DNA from: Daphnia carinata | Taxonomy: Eukaryota > Arthropoda > Branchiopoda > Diplostraca > Daphniidae | Length of the DNA stretch: 64,000 bases | Assembly (NCBI RefSeq): GCF_022539665.2 | Contig: NC_081335.1 | Span: 7,006,001-7,070,000 of the forward strand | Reading direction: 5' to 3' | Shown: piece by piece, positions 22,541 to 32,879 of the stretch | How the letters are laid out: each line of letters opens with the position of its first letter | Numbering within the stretch: the first letter of the stretch is position 1 | The notes under the pieces: generated by a model | Told to the model about the DNA's origin: nothing | The model's input: only the letters and a program-made list of their open reading frames with translations | The model's database searches: none | Program-made: the position numbers and the translations under genes

Positions 22541-22680
22541 GTGAGAATTATGTTAATACCTTTTTTTAAGCATTTCTGGCTACCGTAAAAAAATGAATAA
22601 TAAATAATATAACACAAATTATGGTGAGAAATTTCTTTGTATTCACATTTGCCACAACATACAACACGTAACTGTCAAGT

Positions 22681-24385
22681 TTAGAAGACAAATAAAAAAA
22701 CTGATCTTAAGTTAAACCCCCTAACATTATTATTTTTTTCCTTATCCTTACAATGGCGCAGCAAAGCTTGGACCACCTTGATGGCATCTTGCTCGGTAAT
22801 CATTGGTTGAGTCCTTTTCGCGGCCACTATAATTGAAAATATTACATACTATTAAAATTAATTACTTTAATTTTTTATACTTATAATGGATTTTCCGATA
22901 TTCGTAGCGGAGAGGCATTCATTTCCTCTCTGTCCAAACCAACTGAAGTGCTTCCCAACATCCTTTGTGAATAAGCGCCGTGTAATAAGCCGAACGATGG
23001 TTTTTGCGTCGTGACCACCAATCCCGATAAGATGAATGTTCTAAAAAATAAAATTGCCATAATTAAACGTATGTATTACTTATAATTATAAATAAACTTA
23101 CCAAGCATTTTTTAATACAGGGTTTGTTGAGTTCTTCGTTAAACTTCTTAAACTCCTCCATTGTGGTTAGAGGCAGCGTTTCCAAAAATTCTTCGTTTTG
23201 GTCAGTTTCGATATCCTTTTGTTTCAGAGCCGACTCTATATTGTTGAGTCGGTCTAGAACGGCCATTCCTACGGAGCTTTGGTCTCGCATTTCATGTGAA
23301 AGAGACACTATCCCGCGATGAACAAATTCATCGCGAGATTCTACATTACAAAAAAGTTGCTTTAAAGTAACGGACGGAATTAAAAATTTAAAAAACATAT
23401 ACCACCATGAGTTTTAGCAATTCGGTGCCGTCGGTTGTTGGCTCCGTTTCCAGTGGGCATCAATAAGGGGCTGTTTGAAGTTGTTGACATGTAATTTCCA
23501 GACGTGTTCGAAACGTCTGAAGAATTACCATTTCCCCTGCAGCCTACATAATAAACAACAAAACAAATATTGAAATCCCAAACAAAAACAGAATGTATAA
23601 GTTAGGATAGTTAATATTACCTTTATTATTTCTCAACTCTTTTTCCTGACTACTATAGAAATCCCTGTCATTATCATCAACTACGAAAGGTGTAAATTCG
23701 TGTAATGAGGATGCAGGTCGCCTAACTGGGGTGCCTTATTCAAAAATAAACAAAGTAAGTCTAATACTGAAGCGGAACTGGGGGGAAAACTGATTAAAAA
23801 GATTATTTGTTTTCTTATTTATGTGAATTTTATTTAATAATTACCTATAGAAGATGAAAGACAAAAAGAAGATGGAGGAGGAGGAGGTGGTGGGGACTCG
23901 TCTTCGGACTCATCACTCAATATTGGAACGGAAGTTCTTTTCAAGGGGGGTTTTGTTCGGGCTAAACTGCTGTTGTCAAAAATTTGTTTAGCTTTCCTGG
24001 CGCTCCTACTGCGCTTGTCCTTCTCCGAATCAGTAGTTATAATTTCTTCCATTTCTAAGGCCTTTTTCTCATTGCGCCGTGCTTCTTGATATGTATCTAA
24101 AGGACATGTTACGTTTAAAAATCAATAATAATTGAAAAAAAGGATCGCTATGTAATCTAGAACAGAATACCCATACCGAAGCCTTTTCTAACACGGGCAG
24201 GGTGCTTTTCCCATTTCTCCCTATCTGGTTCATACCCTAACTCAATGAACTTTGTTAAGTCTTTGCACTTTGGAGGCCACCAACAAACTTCGCCGTCAAA
24301 CCACGATATGGGCACCGTTGTAACCCATGGTTCTTCGGTGCCTTCCAAAATAAGGAACTTCCCCTACAAAAACAAACATTTGCAT
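22681..24385 (-). CDS. DUF4806-domain protein, seven exons
   Basis: ATG at 24385 (MQMFVFVGKFLILEGTEEP) opens exon 24385-24178. Exons 24096-23845, 23734-23621, 23543-23403, 23340-23102, 23040-22881 and 22826-22681 follow, each with AG/GT borders and consistent phase, to a TAA at 22683-22681. The N-terminus has the WFDGEVCWWPP and EKHPARVRKGFG pattern common to these proteins. A Ser/Pro linker follows (a run of eight Pro). The DUF4806 core includes TLPLTTMEEFKKFNEELNKP-like and GGHDAKTIVRLITRRLFTKD segments. All exons are open, so the gene looks intact. DUF4806 proteins often accompany this transposase class in arthropods; the molecular role is unknown. It lies 180 bp downstream of the transposase on the same strand. 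Confidence 0.8.
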
Positions 24386-24566
24386 TTTGGCTGAAAAAAA
24401 CTATACTACGATTCATATGTAAACCTATATTGTAACATTTAGAACATACGTTTGTAATCGAATACAAACTTAAGAATTAATCAAGTAAAAAAGAAAATCT
24501 CGCAAATGTACTAATGAAGAAAAAAAAATTGCGGAAACTGAAAGATGCCATGCTGAAGAAGCGAGA

Positions 24567-26678
24567 TTAAGCATGTTCTTCCATGGCAAGTGGAAAAACT
24601 GCAAAAGAATTCTCAATATCTATCCCATTGCCTTTAAAAGTCGGCAATCTTACTGCTTTAAATTTAATTTGATTCAAAGGCAATGCTTTTGACCTTGGGC
24701 AAGGATCTCCGACGATAAAAATGTTATATGAAGAAGAAGCTAAAGGATACGAAAACAAATCAATTTTACGGCGAAATTTTCTTCCCACAATGAAATCCCC
24801 TTCCTGGTTTCTTATTATATTGTCAATCAGGACGAGAGACAAATCTTTAAGAAAGACACAATTATCTGGTGCCTTGCAGCTAAGAAACCAGGGGCCTAAC
24901 CGCATTTCTTTGTATTCTACGGTTACTTTAAAATTATGTGGTACAGGGCCGCTATCGTGTTGTACTCGAAAACAACGGTGACGGAGATCGAATTCCAGTT
25001 TCTGGGGGGTTGAATTTACATTTACAATTTCAAGTAGGCGCTTTACTACTTGCTGTAAAGCTTGATTAGACTTACGCAAAAGTTTTTTTAATTTTTGAAG
25101 AAAATTTTCAAATGGATAGGCTGAAAAATTTGGTAACGATCCAAAGCGCAACACATCGTCGCACAGGTGTACCAAATTGTGAACATTAAAAGACAGAAAA
25201 TACGCCCCATAAACTTCTTTACATTCATTAACGAATAAATGTAGAAGTTGCCTAGCATATTCATTATGCAAAACGCACAGACTGTTTGAAGAAAGAATTC
25301 GCACGGCGACATGGAAAACAAGGAAGTTGTTGAAGGACCGAATTGGCAAAATACCAGCAAGGACAACAGGGCCGACATAACTGTTGAAAAGTCCGAATTC
25401 CGTGGCCTTCCATCTATCTATAAATTTTAAAGATCTGGCTTTTCTAGCGAATTCCCTAGGTATATATTCTCTTGTTGCTTCTAATCTATAGCTAATGGAT
25501 TCAAGCAAAATTCTAGACAGCCTAGTTTCCAATGGACCACGAATCCAAGTCAGAAGCAATTTCCGAGTTACACCTAAATCTATTAAATGCATCGGATCAT
25601 TCGGGAAATCAAAAACCATGTCAATCTCAATATTTTCTAAAATTGAATCACCATTGTGATGCTCCTCGTGAATGCGGTTGCGAAAAGAATAATTAGTTCG
25701 AAGATCCGAGTCATTTTCCAAAAAAACCACCCTTCCTTCATAATCGCCCTGTTGGATACACTTTGAACACCCAAAATACGCCGTGTGACTTTTAATATTT
25801 AATATGTATGAACGCGCAGGTGTGTCGCATATGAAAGATGACACGCGAAAGCTATGATGACGGTCCTTTAATGAAAATCCACTTTCCATAAGCGTTCCTG
25901 TTTCGGCAACAAAATCAGCAAGATACTCATTACAAAAAAGAGGCTTTGCGCTTCCATGGTAAAGACCAATTAAAAACACACGCCTGCATTTTACGTTATT
26001 AATCATTCCCAGAATAGGCCAAAATTGATCCCCACTACTTTTGGAAATAGGAAGCCCATCTATATTTACAAAAATTTCAACTGTTTCTGGAATGTGTCTT
26101 GCATTAACGCAAAGTAGAACCATTTCAATACCTTTTTGTATTCCAAAGTGGTAATAATTTCCTGGAGTAAGATTTTTTACCGGAACCTTACGAGGTGTCT
26201 TTATCAAAGTTCGGCAAGATTTCGGAAAGTTCATACCCCATGAAAACAAACGAAAAATTGCTAAAAGAGCATCAACTGCATTTTGATTAATTCCCCAGGT
26301 AACTGCCCATAAAGCAAATAATTCGCGAAAGTTGGGAACCCCTTCTTCCTCACTACTTTCTTCCACCTCGTCAGCGCTAGATATGCCTACAATCTCAATG
26401 TCATCATCACTGAAACCGTCTTCAGCGTCCGTCGATAACGGTGAACCGTCACTAAAAATTTCATTTACATTTAAATTTTCATCCCCTACGCAACTGACAA
26501 AATCTTCAGCTTCCTCTGTATCACCGCTATTATCGTTAAAGTCAACGACATCAGAAGAACTACTTGAATAGGCAGCATCAAAATCTGCATCATCATTAAG
26601 TTCCCGGATGTATTCCATATCTTCGCGTACTCTTTTCCTCTTATATCTAGCACTATATGGTCGATAACGGGAATTCAT
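24567..26678 (-). CDS. Element B DDE transposase, intact 703 codons
   Basis: A single uninterrupted frame starts at 26678 (MNSRYRPYSARYKRKR). Residues 30-120 are acidic and Ser-rich. The core has a first Asp in FVNIDGLPISKSSGDQFWPI, a second in SFICDTPARSYI with the CSKC pair, then FDFPNDPMHLIDLGVTRKLL, SLKFIDRWKATEFGLF and a likely Glu in SAYPFENFLQKLKKLLRK, preceded by YGAYFLSFNVHNLVHL. This layout matches a large group of arthropod and cnidarian transposase-domain proteins related to Tnp2/CMC enzymes. An intact frame with intact termini suggests recent or current activity. Start choice: the first ATG of the frame, just upstream of a conserved basic N-terminus. Confidence 0.8.
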   Translation of the reverse strand: MNSRYRPYSARYKRKRVREDMEYIRELNDDADFDAAYSSSSSDVVDFNDNSGDTEEAEDFVSCVGDENLNVNEIFSDGSPLSTDAEDGFSDDDIEIVGISSADEVEESSEEEGVPNFRELFALWAVTWGINQNAVDALLAIFRLFSWGMNFPKSCRTLIKTPRKVPVKNLTPGNYYHFGIQKGIEMVLLCVNARHIPETVEIFVNIDGLPISKSSGDQFWPILGMINNVKCRRVFLIGLYHGSAKPLFCNEYLADFVAETGTLMESGFSLKDRHHSFRVSSFICDTPARSYILNIKSHTAYFGCSKCIQQGDYEGRVVFLENDSDLRTNYSFRNRIHEEHHNGDSILENIEIDMVFDFPNDPMHLIDLGVTRKLLLTWIRGPLETRLSRILLESISYRLEATREYIPREFARKARSLKFIDRWKATEFGLFNSYVGPVVLAGILPIRSFNNFLVFHVAVRILSSNSLCVLHNEYARQLLHLFVNECKEVYGAYFLSFNVHNLVHLCDDVLRFGSLPNFSAYPFENFLQKLKKLLRKSNQALQQVVKRLLEIVNVNSTPQKLEFDLRHRCFRVQHDSGPVPHNFKVTVEYKEMRLGPWFLSCKAPDNCVFLKDLSLVLIDNIIRNQEGDFIVGRKFRRKIDLFSYPLASSSYNIFIVGDPCPRSKALPLNQIKFKAVRLPTFKGNGIDIENSFAVFPLAMEEHA

Positions 26679-26679
26679 T

Positions 26680-27600
26680 TTAATATAAAACGATTTTATA
26701 TTAAAATAATTCTAACAAAAGCTTGGTACTGAAGGAAAGCATCGATAATGTACGGAAGTATTAAAAATAACAAAAAGCCTAACTGTGAAAAGGCAAAGGA
26801 GACAAAAACAATAATCAATTGGAAAAAGAATAAGAAATAACCAAAGCGTAAAAGCGGCCTGACGAAGCCGTTTAAAGAATGGTTTGAAAAAATACCCCAA
26901 TCAACACCCACGAGAAAAGAAAAAAAAATTAATTTCGCATAAGCAGAAATCAATTGCCAAAAAGAGTTGTAAGGGAATAGCAATCTGAAGCGGATTGAAG
27001 AAAAATTAAAAGGCGCTTGGTAAAGCACCGTGAGAACACCCGCAAAAAAAGAGAAAAAAAAATGATTAACTGATCTTGCATAAGCAAAGATCAATTGCCA
27101 AAAAAGTAGTAATAAACAGCAAAGATTGAAGCCGTCGGAAAAAAAGGTTTCAAAAATGTAAAAACGAAAAGAAAAGGAAACAAAAAAATTTATCTAATCA
27201 CGCAAAAGCAAAATCATTTGCCAAAAGAGTGATAAAAAACGGAAAAGCATTTCAAGCGCCATAAGAAAAACTGTTAAAAACTTCGTTGTTAAAAGCGCCC
27301 TACCAGCACCAGCGAAAAAAAAAAAGAAATTTAAGTAAAGAATAAGGAGAAAAAATTAAGAAAGAACTAAAGCATTAGAACGGCCTGAGGAAACAATTTA
27401 AAAAATTGCCAGGCAAAGCCCCCTGCCAAAATCGACAAAGAAGAAAAAAAAAAGAAAAAATTTAATTAGTAAGACGTAAGTTAAGTCCAGTTGAAAAACC
27501 ATAAAAAGAATGAACAAAAGCATTAAGTTGTGTGAAGAAAGAAGGCAATTCATTGCATTTGAAAAAGTAGCATACATAATTTCCATATATAATTAAATAA
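26680..27600. other. A-rich non-coding interval upstream of transposase
   Basis: The region is a run of A-rich, loosely repeated segments (recurring ATCAATTGCCAAAA and GAAAAAAAAA blocks about 110-130 bp apart) with no supported gene. It should contain the transposase promoter on the minus strand, but no single core element can be picked out. Confidence 0.4.
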
Positions 27601-27619
27601 CTACCGCAATTATTTCTAA

Positions 27620-27850
27620 TCCTAGTCGGCCTATGTCCCGACTAAGATATTCATCTAACTGAAGGTCCACTGACCATGGCCAGACAATTGGTTTCACGAC
27701 GACACTGTGAAACCAATCCCGATACCTGTGCCCATTGAGGTGACAAGTCTCAATGCCCTTAAACTTATAGTAACAATGTCAGCACTCGGACCGTTGCCTA
27801 TCCGTCCCGAGCCTGATACACTGTGTCTGGGATCGGCCCAGCACTAGTAA
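27620..27850. other. Cluster of consecutive stem-loops inside element B
   Basis: At least three clear hairpins lie in a row. 27623-27629 pairs with 27638-27644 (TAGTCGG). 27687-27697 pairs with 27707-27717 (ATTGGTTTCAC, perfect 11 bp, 9-nt loop). 27733-27739 pairs with 27749-27755 (CATTGAG). Weaker pairs around 27785-27811 (CTCGGACCG) and 27827-27841 (CTGGG/CCCAG) may add two more. The density is unusual for this AT-rich region. Confidence 0.55.
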
Positions 27851-27904
27851 AATGAATAATTACTTACGGTTTGAGATTCCATATGAATAATCCAAAATGT
27901 GAAG

Positions 27905-28135
27905 GGGCCTCAGTAGGAACAGAGGCGGGCAGCTAGGCAGGAACAGCGCGGGCAGCTAGGCAGGAACAGCGCGGGCAGCTAGGCAGGAACAGCGCGGGCA
28001 GCTAGGCAGGAACAGCGCGGGCAGCTAGGCAGGAACAGCGCGGGCAGCTAGGCAGGAACAGCGCGGGACGCTGGGCAGGAACCAAACGGGCAGCCGGCCA
28101 GGAACAGGGGGGACCGCTGGACAGGTCCGACAGAA
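27905..28135. repeat. 23-bp GC-rich minisatellite
   Basis: The unit AGGAACAGCGCGGGCAGCTAGG(C) is repeated about nine times. The central five or six units are identical by eye and the outer ones diverge (AACGGGCAGCCGGCC, GGGGGGACCGCTGGAC). It lies between the stem-loop cluster and the captured gene block. Confidence 0.9.
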
Positions 28136-28634
28136 GCACTTACGCAGAGAAAACAATCGGGATCGACACTGTTAACACTAATTCGTAAGACGGCAGTAGC
28201 CCACAGTTAACAGAAGCACTAAATCAGTCGCTAACGAGAAAAGTTTCTAACGCGATGAAGTTCACTAAGTGTTACACAAAAAAATCCTGAAACAGCACAC
28301 GCACGGCACGAACAATAACCTTCACCATAAACAACTCAACAATGACTGGCTGAAATTCTGAATCCGCATGCGAAAATTTGGAAGTCGAAACTACCATTAT
28401 TTGCCATTTTAGTAGTCTTTCCCTAAACACTGGTGAATAGTTTCTTCTCAAAAATCCTTTTATAGAACAACTTCCTTTATTGAAACAGTTTTTTACACGG
28501 AGATAGTTTAAATATTACTGTAAGTTTGTAAAGTCTGTTTCAAATAATAATTGCGAATTACTTAAAAAAACAACAAAAAAAATATGGCAAACATTGGGTA
28601 ACCTGTCGATGCTAAACTTCGATTCAGTTGACGA

Positions 28635-29020
28635 ATGGCGAGTGTTAACGATACGTCTGCGCTAGTGAAACAGCAAAAGGATACCAGGCAAGTTAACATT
28701 TACAGTAGTTTATTTCGCTTAACGTAACATTTTTCTTATATTTAGATATCAGAGGTCGACAGTATATACTTAGAGATGAATGGGATTATTTACAACTGCT
28801 CCCTTCCAAATGATGAAGAAGTTCACTTCAGAATTGCCATTGAAAAAGTATTTTTAAACATTGTGCATTATTTGGAGGTAACGTTCCATTCAATATGCCT
28901 GTATTAATATCATTTAAAAATACCTTTTAAAGCTGTTTGGTTTAATTAGGGCCCAAAAGATATTTTGTATTCCTATTATTGATGTTGTGGCTCCCCGAGC
29001 CAAAATAATCCCAAAATGAA
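28635..29020 (+). pseudogene. XRN1-like 5'-3' exoribonuclease fragment
   Basis: Exon 28750-28879 encodes YLEMNGIIYNCSLPNDEEVH and FRIAIEKVFLNIVHYLE, which follow the N-terminal catalytic region of XRN1 (YLDMNGI, CSHPNDDDVHFRI, HYLE). The next block, 28930-29020, reads LFGLIRAQKIFC and VVAPRAKIIPK, corresponding to the following VLFRIIKP and GVAPRAKMNQQR region, with a TGA right after. 28635-28689 looks like a decayed preceding exon ending CAG|GCAAGT. Introns are kept, so capture was at DNA level. It is not functional: fewer than 100 of the large protein's residues remain and the Mg-binding set is incomplete. Confidence 0.8.
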
Positions 29021-29301
29021 GCAGAAATTTGCACTCCACACAATTGGTGAGTTCAACGAACAGTTTCATTAACATATACGTTTCAGTAAATACTTACTTG
29101 TTCTTTTTTAAGGTATCGATGGGATTCTTGGTGGTAAATGGTTACCTAATATTCCTCGTTTTCATCAAACAACTCAAACAATTCTTGGAACAACTCAAAC
29201 AACCACACGATCACTGTGTAAAACCGCTAATGACTGAGGTTGCTACAATTAATAAAAAATTTCTCTAGTTTTATCCTTTAAATTTTTAAAATATTCTACA
29301 G

Positions 29302-29490
29302 TTGCTGAAACGGATCCTGAATGGCAACAAGCAAGTTAAACAGGCAGCTTGTTCAGCTTTTTCCACTCTTGAGGAAGAAGCATGCACAGAATTAGTACCT
29401 TACTTGGGCTTTATTCTGGAAACGGTTGTCTACGCTTTTAGCAAATATCAGCATAAGAACTTACTGATTATTTACGGCGCTATCCGCTAT
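29302..29490 (+). pseudogene. Transportin-1-like exon fragment
   Basis: After an acceptor (CTACAG) the frame reads [40 protein letters not shown], then [20 protein letters not shown]. This is the HEAT-repeat segment of transportin/karyopherin beta-2 with most positions conserved. Similarity stops abruptly at about 29490 and unrelated sequence follows. Transportin normally carries PY-NLS cargo into the nucleus; this piece is one exon only. Confidence 0.85.
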
Positions 29491-29540
29491 CCGATTTCAG
29501 CTGGAAAAAGAAAGAAAAACGTTAAAAAAATGAATTTTTG

Positions 29541-30985
29541 GCCATGACCATGGACACCCCGACTTCTTTCGTTACAGAGGCCAGTAGCGTCAGCAACGAT
29601 TCGGCTTTTGTATCGCCGCTCAATACGCCGATATCGGTTAACCGATCGCGCCATAATTCAGCCTCTAATCTGCTGGTCAATCGAGTTCGTCACTGATCCG
29701 GAGCCTCAATTACAGTCCGTCACACGCCATATGCAACGCCTTCTCTGATGAATCACGGTCAAGATGGACTGTTTAATGCCTCTGTGCGCTCACGTCACAG
29801 TTCCTGTGGATCACCTTCATTGCCTCGATCCGCACCTCTGTCGCTTCTCGTTCAATCCTTCCCGCAACAGGTAAAAAAAACAAAACACGTTTATTCATAT
29901 ATGACGTCATACCTAAAATTGCTCCCCCACATATTAGACGGAACCAAGAGGAAGTGAGCGCATCTGCAAAGATTTGCGTCAACGCCATGTTTCGGCCAGC
30001 GTAGTTCTGGGTTTGAGTCCTCACCAAATATCCGCTTCCGGCCTAGTCCAGACCACGCTTAACAATGCTGTGCCACATCTATGGGGTAGCGACCCACTCG
30101 CCCAAGAGATCGAGGGTCTTCTAGATTCAGCTCCGAGCATTGTCAATGACTCGGTCATGAATCGCTCACAGTCTGTCCCGCCTCACCGCATGTTCCAGCA
30201 ATTCCAGTCTCAAGGTATCACCAGATATGAAACTGATCGCAACCCCACTGTAAGTCATGTCTCGTACGGTCGTATGGTAGTTGGACAAGGCTATGCGACC
30301 GCGTCGCAACCCAGCACGCCCTTCGCTTGCGGCAGCAGGAATTCCACGTACAACGCATCCGCCACCAGCAGCCCGTACAGCTACACGGCCACGCCCGTAC
30401 CCGCCGAATGGAACGATTTCAATTCGAATGCCAACAATGGTGAATTCAAATCAAAAGAGAATTGTATTTTTTTTTTACGTAACTGATCCTCTTGTACCCA
30501 AAGGCGATGCAGGAACGGAGGGCTTCGTTCAGCTCGATGCTGCCCAACAGGAGTTGGAAAACTTCCACGAGATCATTAGCGAAGTCTACGCCAACAATCA
30601 TCAGGAATTGGCTCCGTGCCTCGATGGATTGGGTGCGGAAGCCTTGCAAGATCCTTCTTCCGCCAATTTTTCCCAAATTAATTTTCAAGGATCTAATTCT
30701 GGTATGTTTATCTGACCTTCTTTGGATTGGAAGTGTTATTGTAATTAATTTATTTTGAATGCAGCCGTAACCAATATGGATTCCGATCTTTCGTTCAGTT
30801 GTTCGGACAATGGCGATGGCTACCCTTTGTCGGCGTTGAGCGATTCCGTGACACTACCGGGATTGTTGGATCCAGAAGATTTGGCCGCAACTCTGGTAGC
30901 TTTGAAAGAAGCTCCCGAATTGAATCGACTGGTCCAGGATGTGGCCGATGGGCAGCAGTCTGTCGCTTTACCACAAGGCATGTGA
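29541..30985 (+). pseudogene. RFX7-like transcription factor, C-terminal exons
   Basis: Exons 29541-29870, 29938-30439, 30504-30701 and 30765-30985 join in phase. They encode a Ser/Pro-rich tail with SNDSAFVSPLNTPIS, RSRHNSASN, RHTPYATPS, RSRHSSCGSPSLPRSAPLS, MNRSQSVPPHRM and a C-terminus DPEDLAATLVALKEAPELNR, ending at TGA. The motifs resemble the tail of RFX7 (SRHTPIGTPH, RSQSVPL, ATLEELKNDP), but the match is loose and from memory. One in-frame TGA at 29694-29696 (CGA to TGA type) interrupts the first exon. The DNA-binding domain is absent. An AATAAA lies near 31185, so the host 3' end may be included. It could also be another Ser-rich regulator. Confidence 0.5.
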
Positions 30986-31439
30986 ATCAACGCACCTATA
31001 CTGAAGATCCCCTAGTCCAGTCAGCCGCTCTCTCTCCTGCTCAACTCTTGATTTACTCTTTTTTTCATTCTCTATTTTTTTTAATGAGTTTAATCCATTG
31101 CATCCCAACGCATTGAAAAAAGAAACTAAAAAAAACAACTAATTCTTACAGTAGTAATACTAACTTAACAATTATTATTTTGTCAATAAATTAACAGGCT
31201 AGTATGCAGCAATCCGATCAAAAACAATGTGTTACGTAATGTGTTTAACATTTTATCATGTCATTTGCCGTGGTCTAATTTTTAATAAAAAAATTTTTTC
31301 TACGAGAGTTCAATTTTATAACGGACATTTTTATTACATTATATATTAAATCCTTTTCGAAAACGATTTAAAACATGGTTTAAATTTTTTTTAACAACGT
31401 TTATTTAGAAAAAAGAAAAAATATTTGAACTCCTATTTG

Positions 31440-31600
31440 CTGTTGTAGGGACGTCCTCAGGATTTTGTTTTGGCACCTCCACCGGGCTTCAAATTCTAAT
31501 AGCCGACGGACATCCATGGAACAACCCGATATGGCACAGGATATCTAACGGATGTTCGGATCCCAGTCGGACATCCGACGGCAGAGATGTGCTATGTGGG
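31440..31600 (-). repeat. Element B right TIR and subterminal repeats
   Basis: GACGTCCTCAGG, GACGGACATCCATGG, GGATATC, GGATGTTCGGATC and CGGACATCCGACGG boxes lead to the terminus GTGCTATGTGGG at 31600. Confidence 0.75.
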
Positions 31601-31602
31601 GC

Positions 31603-32700
31603 TAGTCTTGGTTCAGGAATTTCTGTTTTAACAAACTCTGAAAGACCAGAGGTTGATGACACAGATACTGCCTTGTTGCTCGAGCATGTTTGGCAATGCA
31701 GGACCTCTTCTTCTTACTTTTCCTTTTTAATTTCTTCTTCATTCCTTCTAGCTTCCGTTTAAGTTTGATTTTCGTTGTCTTATCAGACAATTACAGCTTT
31801 TTCCCTGAAAATCAATGGAATAAACTGGCCGGTCTTCCTTAAATGTAAATGTTAAAACGTACCTGTAAAGTGTGAGGTGTTCATTCGGATTATGTTCTTT
31901 CTTTTCAGTTTTCTTTTTCTTAATGTTGGGTTTTTTCGTTTTCTGTTGTTATTCCTTTCTCTTTTCCTATTCTTCAATGCGTTCAGCCAACTTCTTTTTA
32001 CTATCTGATTTGATTTCATCTTGTTTCTTAATAGATTTAGCAAGTAATTCCACATTGTTTTTTTACCTATTGCAATACAGAAAGGTTAAAATTATTGAAG
32101 ATCTTACAAATATGTTTGTCAAATTGAAAGTTACCTGAAAGACTTTGGCTATTTGCAGGGCACCTTTTCATGCCCGTTTCTCTTCAATACTTCTCGCATT
32201 CTCAACTTCAGCTTGGCCATCCAAGATTTTAACTTTGGCTTTGAGTTTTTTTTTTGTTGCCACTTTTGAATCTAAAGTGGTCTTGTTCAGAATGGGTGAG
32301 GGATTAGATAGTTCTCCTAAATCAAATTTGCTGAATACTAGGCAGCCTTCACTGTTGAAAATTGGTGTTGGCGGTGTACTTGTTTGTCTTGGTTCAGGAA
32401 TACCTGTTTTGACAAACTCTGTTTGCCTTTTCCCTGAAAACAGATGGAATAAGCTGGCCCGTCTTCCTTAAACTTAAAGATTAACACATACCTGTTAAGT
32501 GTGAGGTGTTAGCTGCTAGACATTTTTCCAATTCAACACCAACCTTATTGCTATTGAGATCTTCAACTGTAGATACACTTTCAGTTGAAATGTTGATCAA
32601 TAAGCTAGAAATGACAAAATCTTCAGGAGAGAGTTACTTTTTAAGAGCGACGATGTCAATGGACCCTCGCGTTTTATAAGGCTCTTGATTTTTTGGGTCC
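31603..32700 (-). pseudogene. Charged-protein exons of long-TIR element, two direct copies
   Basis: 31603-31870 completes the block split by element B. 31890-32480 is a second direct copy of the 21.83-22.33 kb sequence. 32500-32700 holds a further exon-like block (EDLNSNKVGVE and EDFVISSLLINIS), also found at 48.8-49.05 kb. In-frame stops are frequent. Function unknown. Confidence 0.45.
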
Positions 32701-32879
32701 TCATTTCCTACAAATTTTGTTTAGAAGACACTTTCAAGTACTTGTTTTCTCTTTTTCCATTTACAAAAACTGCCTCTCATCTTATAACCTTTAAACTTTA
32801 TTATTAATTATTTGATCTCTCAACATTATCACTGATCACTCCATAGATCAAACTATACGAAACAAGTCTATTGTTATTT

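Larger units (their letters stand above)
22334..31600. mobile_element. Element B: 9.27-kb DNA transposon carrying host gene fragments
   Basis: The ends form the 13-bp inverted repeat CCCACATAGCACA (22334 rightward; 31600 leftward), flanked by the 2-bp duplication GC (22332-22333 and 31601-31602). The uninterrupted target, GTACTTGCTAGTCTTGG, is seen in reverse at about 35040-35060, and related empty sites lie at 32380 and 48545, so the whole interval moved as one unit. It encodes a DDE transposase and a DUF4806 protein on minus. On plus, from 28.6 to 31.1 kb, it holds exon fragments of three unrelated host genes. The superfamily is probably CMC-like, judged from the transposase pattern and 2-bp duplication; this is inference. 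Confidence 0.85.

Noticed and set aside
24721-24981. 86-codon plus-strand ORF
   Set aside because: Antisense shadow of the element B transposase C-terminus.
27905-28135. Regular repeats considered as a CRISPR array
   Set aside because: Units are contiguous with no unique spacers, and the context is eukaryotic transposon DNA.
28635-30985. Reading the XRN1, transportin and RFX7-like pieces as one functional fusion gene
   Set aside because: There are premature stops (about 29020 and 29694), missing catalytic parts and incompatible junctions; pseudogene fragments fit better.
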